Below, one piece after another: positions 22,654 through 33,142 of a stretch of 33,683 nucleotides of DNA. The DNA is from Halocafeteria seosinensis (taxonomy: Eukaryota > Sar > Bigyra > Bicosoecida). The notes under the pieces were generated by a model, which saw only the letters and a list, made by a program, of their open reading frames with translations, was not told the DNA's origin and ran no database searches. The position numbers and the translations under genes were made by a program. Positions within the stretch are counted from its first letter, which is position 1, and every line of letters starts with the position of its first letter. The stretch lies in the NCBI GenBank assembly GCA_001687465.1, contig LVLI01000874.1:1-33683 (forward strand), written 5' to 3'.

Positions 22654-23402
22654 CTAATGTGGTAGTACTTCTTTCAGTGCTACCGGTAGTGGTTCTTCAT
22701 TAACGCGGTCACATACTTCGCGAGCGAATGACTTCTCCCCTATTTTGAAGCGAGAAAACGTGAACCCTGGTGAGCACGTGCACCCTGCGAGACTGTAGCC
22801 TTTCCTTTCAGGGGAAGGGTGTGTGCTGCATTTCTCAGCCGGCACGGCCCCAAACCATCTTCCTGCGGGAACTACATGCGATGGAACGGCATCGCTGTGT
22901 CTGTCACCAGTTAACAGAGGATTGCCGACCTTAGTCTGATGTACAGTATACTTGTTTTCGTCTTGCTTCCACTCCAGTTCTACCACGATAATGGGATCGC
23001 CGTCGTAGAAATGCCACATTTCATCGGCATCGCTGACGTTGTGCAAGCGCGACACGTCATTTTCTCCAAGCAAATAGTAAATCCCAGTCATTGTCGGTAC
23101 CTCCTCTGTCTCTCCGGAAAAAGACCCTGCAACACGCAAGTTGAGTCATCTTTGAACAGACACAGGGGATCGCTCGGCTTTAACGTCTTGAACTTACTCG
23201 CCGAGACTTTGGGATTCGACGCATACGTCTCTACGAAATACCCTCCTTCTGGATGGGCCTGAAGATTCAATTTTTTCATCCAGTAATCCATTGCTCCGTT
23301 CGTTCTTGCTGACGCTGTGTGTCGTGCCAGCCTGTCGCTACTGTATATCAATGCTGCTGTTGTACACCCATGGAGTGACGGGCGACGGAATGAATGGGGC
23401 AA
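22654..23402 (-). CDS. Cupin_5 / DUF985 family protein
   Basis: Exons (minus) 23402-23198 and 23126-22654 join in frame to 225 aa. It matches the DUF985 (cupin_5) pattern: LNLQAHPEGGYFVETYASNP at the start of the domain, MTGIYYLLGENDVSRLHNVS, DEMWHFYDGDPIIVVEL, VPAGRWFGAVP and GYSLAGCTCSPGFTFSRF. These form a small beta-barrel. Its His/Glu residues (HPEGG, RLH, WHF) are those conserved in the family; a biochemical role is not established here. The 37 residues before MDYWMKKLNL are basic and Ser/Thr-rich, so either a targeting peptide is present or translation starts at the second Met (codon at 23289-23291). The 3' end converges with the helicase gene, 149 bp apart. Confidence 0.88.
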
Positions 23403-24249
23403 TACAACATTCTAGTATAATATCGAAAACAACAATTCCTTCATCTTTGCTGTGTTCAAATTACCACTACAACGGCTTCGAACAAGCAAGCGGCCTCCGA
23501 CCGGTCGCAGGAACACGTGGGGATAATACGGTATGATTCATACCTAGGCTAGAAATGGTAATCCAGCACTACGTGGAATGGATACTGAACTGAAGCGCGG
23601 TTGGACGAATGAAAGTATGGTGATGTTGACCAGGAACATACTGTTCGCATCCAATTGCATATCACTACACTGTACGGGCTGATACTGTGTCAAACCAGAG
23701 CAGTTCGCATTAAACACCGGTGGGCTATCTGTCACATTTGTGTGTGTGGATACTGTGTGTTGTTCAAACTTGAATGCAACACGTTCCAAATTATTATCGT
23801 TGCGTAATGTAATACTACTTGGAGCATGCACCTCAAAGAATAAATACCCCTGCATCAGGGATTGCTCATGCTCCACTAACTGTTTACTTGTTGACGATGT
23901 AATTCGCGTGTAACCCTTGTACAATTGTTGTACAACAAACAAAGGTACCGCATCATTTGCATCCAATTTCCCTTCTTCGGGCCATGCTCCTGGTCACAAC
24001 TTCGGCTTTCCGTTACTAAGACGTCCATGAAAACGGTATGACATGCTGTATTGTACGGACAACTTGCATAAACAATGGGTGATTTGATTCCGTCCGATCC
24101 GAATCGACTCCTCATTGAAGTTGAAGTGCGACCGCGGCCGTTTACGTCCATTATCAATTCTATATGCAGTGTAGTATAGTTGGGTAAGGAAAACATGCCT
24201 TGGGAGAATCAGTAGTCTGACATGCTGTTGTCTTAGGGAATTAAAGAAA
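23403..24249. other. Intergenic region between the cupin and NlpC/P60-like genes
   Basis: The two flanking genes point away from each other, so both promoters must lie here. The stretch also contains the doubtful minus-strand open frames listed separately (23544-24196). Otherwise I see no RNA gene or repeat. Confidence 0.4.
23544..24196 (-). CDS. Doubtful gene or gene fragment, extracellular-like protein in two overlapping frames
   Basis: Two minus-strand frames overlap at 23876-23966. The first (from 24196) reads MFSLPNYTTLHIELIMDVNG, then SRFGSDGIKSPIVYASCPYN. The second (from 23966) reads LYKGYTRITSSTSKQLVEHE, then HAPSSITLRNDNNLERVAFK and NANCSGLTQYQP. Both have the look of an extracellular beta-rich domain: many Ser/Thr/Asn, possible N-glycosylation sites (NCS, NVT, NIT) and scattered Cys. 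The change of frame near 23950 needs a single-base shift or a small intron. No upstream signal-peptide exon was identified; a stop lies just before the first Met. It may be a pseudogene or part of a multi-exon gene. Confidence 0.3.
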
Positions 24250-25502
24250 ATGGATTCTTCGAACCTGGAGGAGCAGGAAAACCAGGGATCAGCCGCTTCT
24301 GCGACCGCCGCCAACAGCAATATGAACATGCGTGGCGGCGCACGGGGCACGTGTATTCTCTTGGATGCTAATGGAGCAGACATTACAAATAACAAGGAAG
24401 CTGCTTCCAACAAAGGAGGCGAAAGTCTTCGGGAAGCATTTGAGCGCTTCCGGAGAGAGAAACAACGCGCTGCCAAGGTGGAGAAGAAGAGTGGCACTGC
24501 AGCCAAGAAGCGATTGAATGACACGGAAGAAGGACGAGTATGTGGTCGGCATATAGCAGGAGGAGACATACTGTTTTTGCTATTTCTGGGATCTGCAGGA
24601 AAAGTTACGGCGAATGTTTCTGGATCGCGCAAAGTCGTATCTCGGTAAAGTACGGGAAACTAACAAACTGACTTGGTGGTCGTCGAACAGTTATTTATTT
24701 ATTTTATTTGTCGCAGCCTTATGCACAAAAATATCATGACCCCTCTAGTGAACTGTATCACTCGGATGTGTTTCTGGATTGGTAAGAAAGGTCTAATAAG
24801 TACCGATCCTTGCCAATGGTTGCTGCTGCACTACAACATTTTACCGCCATGCAGTTGCGGTCTCATTCGACAAGCGCAGCACGACCTGCAGGAATATTTT
24901 GGATTTAGACTTCCCCGCTGGAATCAAGCTTTTATGTTTGATACCCTTCCGTCCCAGGGTGATGACTGGGAGAGGCTGAAACCGGGTGACCTGGTATTCT
25001 ATGAAGGTAAGTCATGATCACTGAGTTCCATACCATAGGGGATATGTTTCCAACATTCTCTTTCTCTTATCATCTTTGCAGCGGAGTACACAAAGCCAAA
25101 CATGCGCGCTCAACGGTTTGGCATGGTGCATGTTGAAATATTTACAGGCGGGGACACAGGTGAAAAGACGTTAGGGTCCCGATGGAATGACGGGACCGTC
25201 TCTTTCTTTGATTCATACAAGTTTAGCGCGAAAGTGTGGACTAATGTTAAATACCACTTCCGGTATGTGGAACGTTGCGTGGTAGCTTCGCATTCCATAT
25301 GTGCTGCAAATTCCTGTTGCCGATGGTGCTTTCCAGATCCATTGATCCATGGCTAAAGGGAATGTGTGAGCCTGCACATCCAGAATATTGGAAAGGGAAT
25401 TCTTTTGGTTCTAGATGCGACGATCGCAATTCCATTTTTGCTCTTGCGGATGACGTTGATGATGGCGGGCAGAATGAGCCAGCGGAGCAAGAAGTTGAGT
25501 AA
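24250..25502 (+). CDS. NlpC/P60-like (papain-like fold) protein with conserved Cys and His
   Basis: Six exons: 24250-24537, 24599-24649, 24717-24781, 24855-25006, 25082-25262, 25337-25502, joining in frame to 300 aa. After a low-complexity N-terminus (about 95 residues, with RREKQRAAKVEKK) comes YLGKPYAQKYHDPSSELYHS and FLDCCGLIRQ. The DC-x-GL motif with Cys135 is the active-site position of NlpC/P60 peptidases. Next come RLKPGDLVFYE and GMVHVEIF with His202, the expected partner, then SRWNDGTVSFFDSYKF and RSIDPWLKGMCEP. The order and spacing fit the fold. No signal peptide is seen, so it probably acts inside the cell; substrate unknown. The family is known in protists and animals by sequence, but I cannot name it. 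Exon 2 ends GGTAAA|GTACGG; this junction is required to read PYAQKYH. Confidence 0.8.
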
Positions 25503-25770
25503 TCCATCAGTTCTCATTGGCTGATAGCTTTCTACGTAGGCTTGCCATGACTACCCAAGAGTTGTCTCCGAGACTAGCCCAGTAGCTCTCTTTCGCCCTA
25601 GGCGTGGTATGTCTCCTATTCTAGCCAAAACACTGTATCAACAGCAATGTCACCGTGTTGCCCCTATCCTTGAGGAGTGGGGAGCAGCAAGTGCTTCCGT
25701 AGAAAGGCACGCGCCATTCAAAGAATGAGTCGGTAGCGGATGACTAGGAATATGTACAAGACGGTTTACA

Positions 25771-26786
25771 TTATCCATCGGAGGGTGCGTCACATGCAAT
25801 TCTCCATCGAAGCTTCTTTGACCGAAAAGTGCTTTCCGATCGTTCAGGCTCGTTACCCGCTTTGCTTGCGTTTTTGTCCCTCCTTTCCTGTGATATAACG
25901 CTCGAAAGTAGCGGATGCATTATCACACCTACCGACGGTTCATTTTTGCAGGACCACTCTAAGAGAATGCCTCCATTTTCCTCTGCTAACTTCCTAGCCT
26001 CTTCCATTGAAACAGCTCTCTTTTCCTCATTAGAGGGTAAGTCTATTTTATTCGCAACAAAACCAAGGGCTCCCGAAGCATACTGCAAGTAAGAAATGAT
26101 TGCTTGATATTCCGAATAAAGCAAGTTTTGCCCCAGGGCGGCTTACCTTGTTCACTTGAGGCAGCCACTCGTCTTTGATTGCATCAAACGATGCTCTATT
26201 GGTAACGTCAAATACAAGAATTACTGCCGTTGACATGCGTAGACACATTTCGGCTACGGTAAAGAACCGAGGATTCCCTGATGTATCCCAAACGTTTATC
26301 TTGTGGTACGCTCCCCCTTGTCGACATTTCAATTGACATAAATCCATTCCGATAGTAGGATGGTACTCGTCAAATTGATTTCTTTCGCGGGGTGAAGCGT
26401 GATAGTGTTCGTCGTCGTTCTCACCACCTGGGGGATCATCATCATCTATGACCGTGGATACTCCATGACTAAAACTATCCTCCGAGCGAGGGTTATCATG
26501 TTCGGGACTGAATGCGGGTTGACATTTCCGCGACTCTGTTTCCATCCGGTGCATCAACGTCGACTTCCCTACACCTGCATGCACACCCGAATGTATTAAA
26601 ACCTGGTATGGATTGCTCTCAAGGGCACCATCACCTACGTTCAGCTCCCAGCAACACCACTTGATGGACGACCGGTTTCAGTTCAACCACGTATTGCTTC
26701 CGATCCCTTTGTCGGCGTCCATACGACTTGTCCAAGGTGGATAATCCCACCCCGGAAGTGGCCGCTGTGGAACTATTGCAGCCCAT
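25771..26786 (-). CDS. Rab/Ras-like small GTPase with N-terminal acylation motif
   Basis: Exons (minus) 26786-26639, 26574-26147 and 26082-25771 join in frame to 295 aa. The short first exon supplies the N-terminus MGCNSSTAATSG, a consensus for N-myristoylation (Gly2) and palmitoylation (Cys3), and the first half of the P-loop. Walker A GAERVGKS (47-54) forms across the splice junction. Switch I is YHPTIGMDL (Thr123), preceded by a roughly 60-residue acidic insertion; G3 is WDTSGNP (145-151), G4 NKID (203-206) and G5 SCKN (236-239). The usual catalytic Gln of WDTAGQ is Asn150, so intrinsic hydrolysis may be slow. There is no C-terminal prenylation Cys. N-acylation instead of prenylation is the arrangement of plant ARA6 Rab5-type GTPases, so membrane or endosomal traffic is a reasonable guess. 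The 3' end converges with the NlpC/P60-like gene, 268 bp apart. Confidence 0.85.
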
Positions 26787-27150
26787 GGCCCTCTCTCAGC
26801 TAACTAACATGTGTACGATAGGTCCTGGCATCCTTGATTGACGACAGACATGGTTGCTGGCATGCACACCCACTCTAGGCCATGACTATTCTGAGTACCA
26901 TCATCATATATCACGAATCGTTGTGTAACGCACAACTAGTCGTCTAGCAATCTGCTGCAGCCTACAGCGAGGCTCTCCTTCCCTCTGGCGCGTGTGAAGC
27001 TGCCCTTCCGGTTGGCATAATACCGGTATGCATACAGGATTGTCAAGTCGAGGACGAAAGTTTTCATACATCCATTGATCGGTCTGGAGTCTTGCCTTTT
27101 TGTGTAGGTGCGTGTGTGTTTGCTCTTTTATTGATTGAATAAGGAGGAAG

Positions 27151-28999
27151 ATGCTGAAGAACAAGCTGTCCCTGGATGCCATCAATCTCTCCCAAAAGAG
27201 GGTCCTTATGCGAGTGGACTTTAATGTACCACTTAAAGATGTACGTATCCTTACCTTCTGCATGTCATCGTGATCTTCTATTTCCGTGTGGATGGATGAA
27301 TGGCTGAGGGAGTGACTGGAGATTGTTCGATGTTCGACGACACTATCCATTTGGATGGACAGACGGCGAGTTTCGATGCATATGTACGTGCACATGCATG
27401 GACTTGTGTGTTACACAGGGAGTGATTACGAACCCCCAGAGAATCGACGGGGCGTTGCCGTCCATCACCCATGCGCTGGACAAGGGAGCCAAGGTACGTG
27501 TCTTTGGGTGGAGGATACTCTTGTATGGCGAATATACTGCTAGTATCCATTACCTGCAGAGCGTGGTGTTGATGTCGCATTTAGGACGTCCGGATGGACG
27601 GCCAGTGCAGAAATACAGTCTGAAACCAGTGGCGGACTATCTTCAGGTACAGACACACTTCTAGTGAACACAGGAACATGTTTGTTTCGGGGACATCATG
27701 GTTCGTCTACTATGATACAGGACAAGATCGGCAAGCCGATTGAATTCGTTACGGACTGCGTGGGGACTGAAGCCGAAAGCAAAACGACCAATCCCGCCAA
27801 TGGCAGCATCATCATGTTGGAAAACTTACGGTTTCATCTCGAGGAAGAAGGCAAAGGTGTCAATGAACAAGGGGAGAAGGTAAAGGCGAAAGAAGAAGAC
27901 GTCAAGAAGTTCCGGGAGTCATTATCCAAACATGGAGATGTCTACGGTAAGCTTGAGCAATTAATGACATTGTGCATAAGTGATACCGAGTACTTGCTGC
28001 GGCCTTTGGAAGTTCAGTCAATGACGCTTTCGGAACTGCACACCGCGCTCACTCGTCTATGGTAGGTGTAGATCTTCCCCAAAAAGTGGCTGGTTTTCTG
28101 CTTAAAAAAGAGCTGGACTACTTTGCGAAGGTACGACTATGTGTAGCTGTATCCTTCGAGTGTTAACGATGTTTCATCTATTGAAGGAACCAAAGAGTTA
28201 TTAGTGCAGGCTCTTGAGGAACCGGAACGGCCATTGGTGGCTATTTTGGGCGGCGCTAAGATATCGGATAAAATTCAGCTCATTAATAACTTGCTCGATA
28301 AAGTGGATGAAATGATTATCGGTATGCGATGTGCAATTTTTAGATTCCATTATTTCCGTATTTTGTAACTTGCTGAATAAATTTTGCAGGAGGAGGAATG
28401 GTCTTCACTTTCAAGAAGCAACTGAGCAACATGTCCATAGGCAATTCTTTATTTGACAAGGATGGATCAGAAACCGTCCATCAAATCATGGAAGATGCGG
28501 AGAAAAAGGGTGTTAAAATTCACTTGGCCAACGACTTTGTGTGCGGCGACAAGTTTGATGAGAATGCTTCGGTCAAGAAAGTGACGGAAGAGGAGGGAGT
28601 TCCCGACGGTTGGATGGGAATGGACATTGGAGAACGATCTGCCAAAGAGTTTGGTGATGTGATTTCCAATGCAAAGACCGTTGTATGGAATGGCCCAATG
28701 GGTATATTTGAATGGTCTAGCTTTGAGCAAGGCACAAAATCAGTAATGGATGCTATGGTATCCGCCACTTCCAATGGAACCACTACCATCATTGGTGGGG
28801 GAGACACGGCAACCTGTTGTGCCAAGTATGGCACGGAGGAGAAAGTGAGCCACGTTTCGACGGGTGGTGGTGCTAGTTTGGAATTATTAGAAGGTATGTT
28901 CCTACTACTGTATCCTTTTGGCCGCCTGTATGTAAAGTGTAACTTTTCCTTATTTCAGGCAAAACACTTCCTGGTGTAGCTGCTTTGAGTGAGAAGTAA
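27151..28999 (+). CDS. PGK: Phosphoglycerate kinase
   Basis: Glycolytic enzyme that transfers phosphate from 1,3-bisphosphoglycerate to ADP. Eight exons: 27151-27240, 27419-27493, 27560-27646, 27721-27946, 28018-28130, 28210-28321, 28390-28893, 28959-28999; all joins keep frame, giving 415 aa, the normal length. Landmarks: [20 protein letters not shown] and [10 protein letters not shown] (substrate-binding N-domain), [97 protein letters not shown] and [18 protein letters not shown]. There is no N-terminal extension before the enzyme ([18 protein letters not shown]), so it is most likely cytosolic. The start ATG follows AATAAGGAGGAAG. A PGK with no targeting peptide does not exclude a separate plastid copy elsewhere. 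Confidence 0.97.
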
Positions 29000-29286
29000 G
29001 TAAACTAACAAAATGGACACCCATGCTCCTATTCTTCTTGTACGGACATGTACAACATATTGAAAGATCGACATTTCTTCCATTGGTGTACTGTACGATC
29101 ATCGATCGGTTGAATCGATTCTCTACCTAATGACGTTTCGTGTTGCTTGAACTTCCTGAGTCTGAGGTCAACACGCTACAAGTACAGTCTTTTGTGTTGT
29201 TGTTTGCTACATGCACATAGTACAGTACCAAGCGAATAGTAGTTTGTTTGTTCCATGTATTGTGGGCAGTCGAAACAAAGCAAACA

Positions 29287-30425
29287 ATGATGATGGACAA
29301 TAACACGAGTGCGCAAGAAGAGGAGGAAGGGCAGCAGCCGCCGCCGCCGGCGCAGACCCAGACCCCATCTTCTTCAGGAGGAGGAGGAGGAGCTGTGATG
29401 GGTCCACTACAGCACGAAGAGGAGCTAGAATGGCAAGGTAAAGTGTCAGCCATGAGTTGAGTGCATATGTCAACGAGAACACGACGTGTTTACTGCAGAT
29501 GTGGCAATTGAGCAGGAAACTGGTCTGTTGGCTTCCTCCCATGTCCAAGGCCAGAGCCAGCAAGGCATGGGAGAGGAGCAAGAGGAGGGTGTCAAGGCCC
29601 CAACGCAGCCAAAGACAGGGTTTGCAGCCCTGTGCGCGTGTTTCTCGGTTGAGTTTTATCAGCCGTATTTTGATGTAAATACGATGGACGTGGTGAGGCG
29701 AATGAGCCGTGTGTTTTATCCACCACGAACGCCCAACTTTAGTGAATTGACGGCGGAGAAACCAGATCTTTATGGACCTATTTGGATCGGAGCGACGCTA
29801 GTCTTTCTTCTCGGGGCCATGAGCAATTTCGTCCAGTGGGCACACTTTAAGCCGGACGACCATGCCAGTATATGGAAGTATGATTTTACTCTGGTAACAT
29901 TGGCGATGGTGTTTGTCTTCTCTTACATGGGACTCATGGCATTCTTCTCTTGGGCTTTCTTGCGATATATTGGAGTGCGTCTTGCTTCGGTACGTTCCTC
30001 CTTTATCTCCTTACACACCTGCTGACTGACCACCCGAACCTGTGTTGTTACGAGCAGGGGATGGTTCGGTTGATCGGACTCTGGGGTTACGCGTTGCTCC
30101 CTTATTTCATTCCTACGGTAAGAATTGCCTCCGGTTTGTTTTCCCTCCTTCTGTGTGCGTGTGTACACATTGTGAACCCGCCCTTGTGCAGGTCCTTTGT
30201 ACGATTCCCTCCCCAGTGTTTCAGTGGATCATCACAATATTTAGCTCAGCATGCGCTGCATATTTCATGGTTTACAACTTTGCTCCTGTTTTAAGGGAGA
30301 AAATTGAAGAATTTTCCACTCAACAAGCGGGGAAGCACTATGCGAAGCTAATGGCTGTTGGCTTTGTCCTAGCACAGCTTGGCCTAGGTCTGTGCCTAAA
30401 GCTTGTATTCTTTTCCCAAGTATGA
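29287..30425 (+). CDS. YIP1-family Golgi membrane protein (YIPF1/YIPF2 type)
   Basis: Exons 29287-29437, 29499-29989, 30058-30117 and 30192-30425 join in frame to 311 aa. A cytosolic N-terminus rich in Glu, Pro and Gly is followed by FYQPYFDVNTMDVVRRM (103-119) and KPDLYGPIWIGATLVFLLG, the conserved YIPF1/2 motifs. There are five hydrophobic helices: about 144-166, 180-206, the third across exons 3-4 (LIGLWGYALLPYFIPT...), then WIITIFSSACAAYFMVY and LMAVGFVLAQLGLGLCLKLV. The family binds Rab GTPases and shapes Golgi/ER transport vesicles. Start chosen at the first of three consecutive ATG codons (29287); the Pro/Gly run makes the N-terminus variable. Lies 287 bp after PGK on the same strand. 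Confidence 0.88.
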
Positions 30426-30959
30426 GTTGATATAAGCAGATTTAGTGACCGAGTAGTACTAGCAATAACGCAATTAGCTACTCAAGTATCGATGTGGATA
30501 GAAACCAGTTTCTATTAAACAAACAAAAAACGAGATGACAGACTAGCGAACGTCGTATTGCGCATGACTACTCTATTCAGGGCACACATCCACGTCCTCA
30601 GGTCTGTGTGCATCGGGAAACGACCGTACTGGTCGTTCAACGTTTCGGGTTCTACACGAGGCTCGTTTAGTTCTTTCGTCGCAAGATGTCGGTTAAATTC
30701 ATGAACAAAATGGTGCGGACACTTCGCGTAAAATCGACGCTGTACGTCAATGCTAGCAGTAAGTCCCCAACAGCAACCGCTATGCATACCATTACAAAAA
30801 TCCATCTATTATCGTATTGCCGGAGAAACACTTTTAGGAAAGCATGGTGCATGTTTTGAGAAATTGCAGATAGGAAGCTATGGAAGTTTTATAGTGGCAA
30901 CCAAGCACTACTTGGGTGATTGGACGTCGCCGCCGAAGTCGCTGCTGTGCGAGAAGTCA
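30426..30959. other. Intergenic sequence between YIPF gene and MULE relic
   Basis: No ORF with coding character and no RNA gene. This is where the 3' flank of the MULE relic should end, but I could not identify a terminal inverted repeat. Confidence 0.35.
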
Positions 30960-32442
30960 CTAAGGCGGAGTTAAGCTTGCGCATGGTTGGTTCATGGGAC
31001 ACATTGGACTCCTTCTGTTGTGGCCTCTTCGTTTACATTGGTTACACCGCACAGTCTTCCCTCTTGCCTGCTCATGGATGCCCTCTAGCCGCTGATTGTT
31101 TGGTGGTCTACCGGGAGGAATTGGGGCTACGGGAGGAATTTGCAAGACTTGGTTGGCGAGGTGTCTGTTGTCCGCGACTTCGCTGATATGTACATTGTCG
31201 TACTGGAAGTTTTCAGGAAACTGTAGTTTCCACAAGTCTGCGGAGAAGTGATTGTGGGCAAAGATACTGTTGTTGGGTACATTCCAAGGGCTCTGGCTGC
31301 GACATACATGTGTGGGCAAGGCTGCGCTTTAACTTCGGGGGCTCCACATGAACAGTTTAACGTCGGTAAGTCGACTTCACGGTGGCATGTATCTCCATGT
31401 ACTTGGACGGACGGCTGATTGGTGCTGGAGCCCTAAATTCGTGTTGTGGCAACGTATCGACGACGCGGTTACTCCGACGATTTCCTCTCCGGCGGGAGTG
31501 AGAGTCTCATCCTCCTCAATGGCTATGGAAATTGCGTTTTGACGTTTGAGAAATCGCATCGCTTCATCATGCACCACAGTGATGAGCTCTTCGAAGAAGG
31601 TACATCTCCTTACGGGGACCATAGCTTCGTTCATCGATCCCACGACGCTAGAGCTATGGTACCCTATTGTACATATTAACCCTACACGAGCCTTCGCGTC
31701 GGTGTGCCTGGAACAGGAACTGCAGATGTGGAGAGACCTGCATGATATGGTTTACCTGTTTGGCAGGAGCATCACCTTCTAGTTTTCCGATAGCAACACT
31801 GTAGTCTTCGGTGTTGCAAGCCGTCATCGTATGCTCATACAGTTTTTGCAGTTTGTATCCCGAACGCCCGAATCTCTTGACGGAGTTATCTTCCCTATGT
31901 TTCGAACATAGGAAGGGAAACGCTTCCTCACTAACATTGGTGAATGCTGATATTTCTCCCTTATCAGCGTCCATAATAAAAGTTGTGTTGCAGCGATCAA
32001 TTTCCGGAAAATTTTTCCTTCACGAAACTGAAAAACTTTTCCCAGGAGCTTTGGCTTTCGTTGTAGAGTTGAAACGCGGCCCCAACTAGTATCGCTTCTT
32101 TGTTCCCGCTTATTCCCCAGAGGGAGTAAAGAAAACCTGAGTCGTTCAACATATGCACCGCGTCCGAGAAAAAGACTGGTGCCATATTGTCTATATTCTT
32201 TTTCTTTGGAGAGAAGCCGAGGAAGGACATAAACTTAGCGTCTTCGGGAGATTCAGCACGTCTTCCTCATTCTCACGGATGTCATGATGGACCGTTTCCT
32301 TGCTAGAGAGAGTCCTTCCCAGCTGTCTTTCCGATTTCTGTCTCCGCCGTCTCTCTTTCCGCCTAGCAATGGAGTTCATCTCGTCTTTGTTGATGGTCTC
32401 ATACCTACAGTGATGTCCCCTGCCCCGAAGAAGTACAGCCAA
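30960..32442 (-). pseudogene. Decayed Mutator-like (MULE) transposase
   Basis: Read right to left on the minus strand, shifted frames give a MULE transposase in order: a basic segment (NSIARRKERRRRQKSE); the DDE core beginning FFSDAVHMLNDSGFLYSLWG and LVGAAFQLYNESQSSWEKFF; FIMDADKGEISAFTNVSEEA with the C-x2-H motif FPFLCSKHREDN; SSSVVGSMNEAMVPVRR and TFFEELITVVHDEAMRFL; then a C-terminal zinc knuckle, VRCNQCKRRGHNRRSPMCPM. The order D...D-x-DKG...C-x2-H...zinc knuckle is typical of MULEs. The frame changes near 32010, near 31690 and again near 31330-31380, so this copy is inactive. Catalytic Asp candidates are visible, the catalytic Glu is not assigned. Terminal inverted repeats were not found by eye, so element borders are unknown. 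Confidence 0.72.
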
Positions 32443-32590
32443 CGGAGGTACTTATTTGACGTTGGCCTCCGGATTTCGCAATTTCATGGAGAACGCCTCC
32501 TTCTTCACTGTAGTGGAGGCAGGGAAGGCGCCAAATGCTGTTTTAGGAACTGATTAGACATCCTGACGCCACCTCTTGTCCGCAAGTGTC

Positions 32591-32780
32591 ATTTTCAACA
32601 AGGGATTTTAGAAGGCATTCACAAGGCCAATTTTCTAACAAGGATTTTAGTTGTGTAACACAGAGACGAATCCATTATTTTCCTTTCCTTCCAAACATAG
32701 GGTTTTTACTTGTTTCAGAAGAAGGATTTCTAACACGGATTTATCACTCACGCGCAAGGATAATTTCTAGCATGGATTCC
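32591..32780. repeat. Degenerate short repeats of the form TTTCTAACAAGGATTT
   Basis: Four related strings occur on the plus strand: TTTCAACAAGGGATTTTAG near 32592, TTTCTAACAAGGATTTTAG near 32632, TTTCTAACACGGATTTAT near 32727 and TTTCTAGCATGGATTCC near 32764. The spacing is irregular. They may be subterminal repeats of the MULE or another element. Confidence 0.4.
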
Positions 32781-33102
32781 GAACCTGTCTCACTGGGATA
32801 AATAAAAAAGTACTACTTAACCCTTTTTCTTTTACAAATACTAATCAAAAGAAAATTCAAGTTTTTCTTCTTTTTCAAATAAAACAAAAAGCAATTTAAA
32901 AATGATTTTGATTTACTACTTAGAAATAATTTAAGTAGTGTAATTATGGTTGAAAGTGTCGCTATAGAAATCTGCATATCATTTCCACCAGTTTACGTTG
33001 NGACTCAACTTGTGAGCAACAGCGGTATCCCACATGCTTCCCACTTACGCGAAGGAACAGCGGAGTGGTGTTAAAAGTTTTCACACCAAAATGTACGAGT
33101 TT

Positions 33103-33142
33103 CCGACCGCCCGGTCGGTTCAGTCCGACCGTCAGGTCGGAC
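33103..33142. repeat. Two adjacent perfect palindromes
   Basis: CCGACCG (33103-33109) pairs with CGGTCGG (33112-33118) with a 2-nt spacer. GTCCGACC (33123-33130) pairs with GGTCGGAC (33135-33142) with a 4-nt spacer. The two stems share the CCGACC core, so they can also pair with each other. No gene is associated. Confidence 0.6.
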
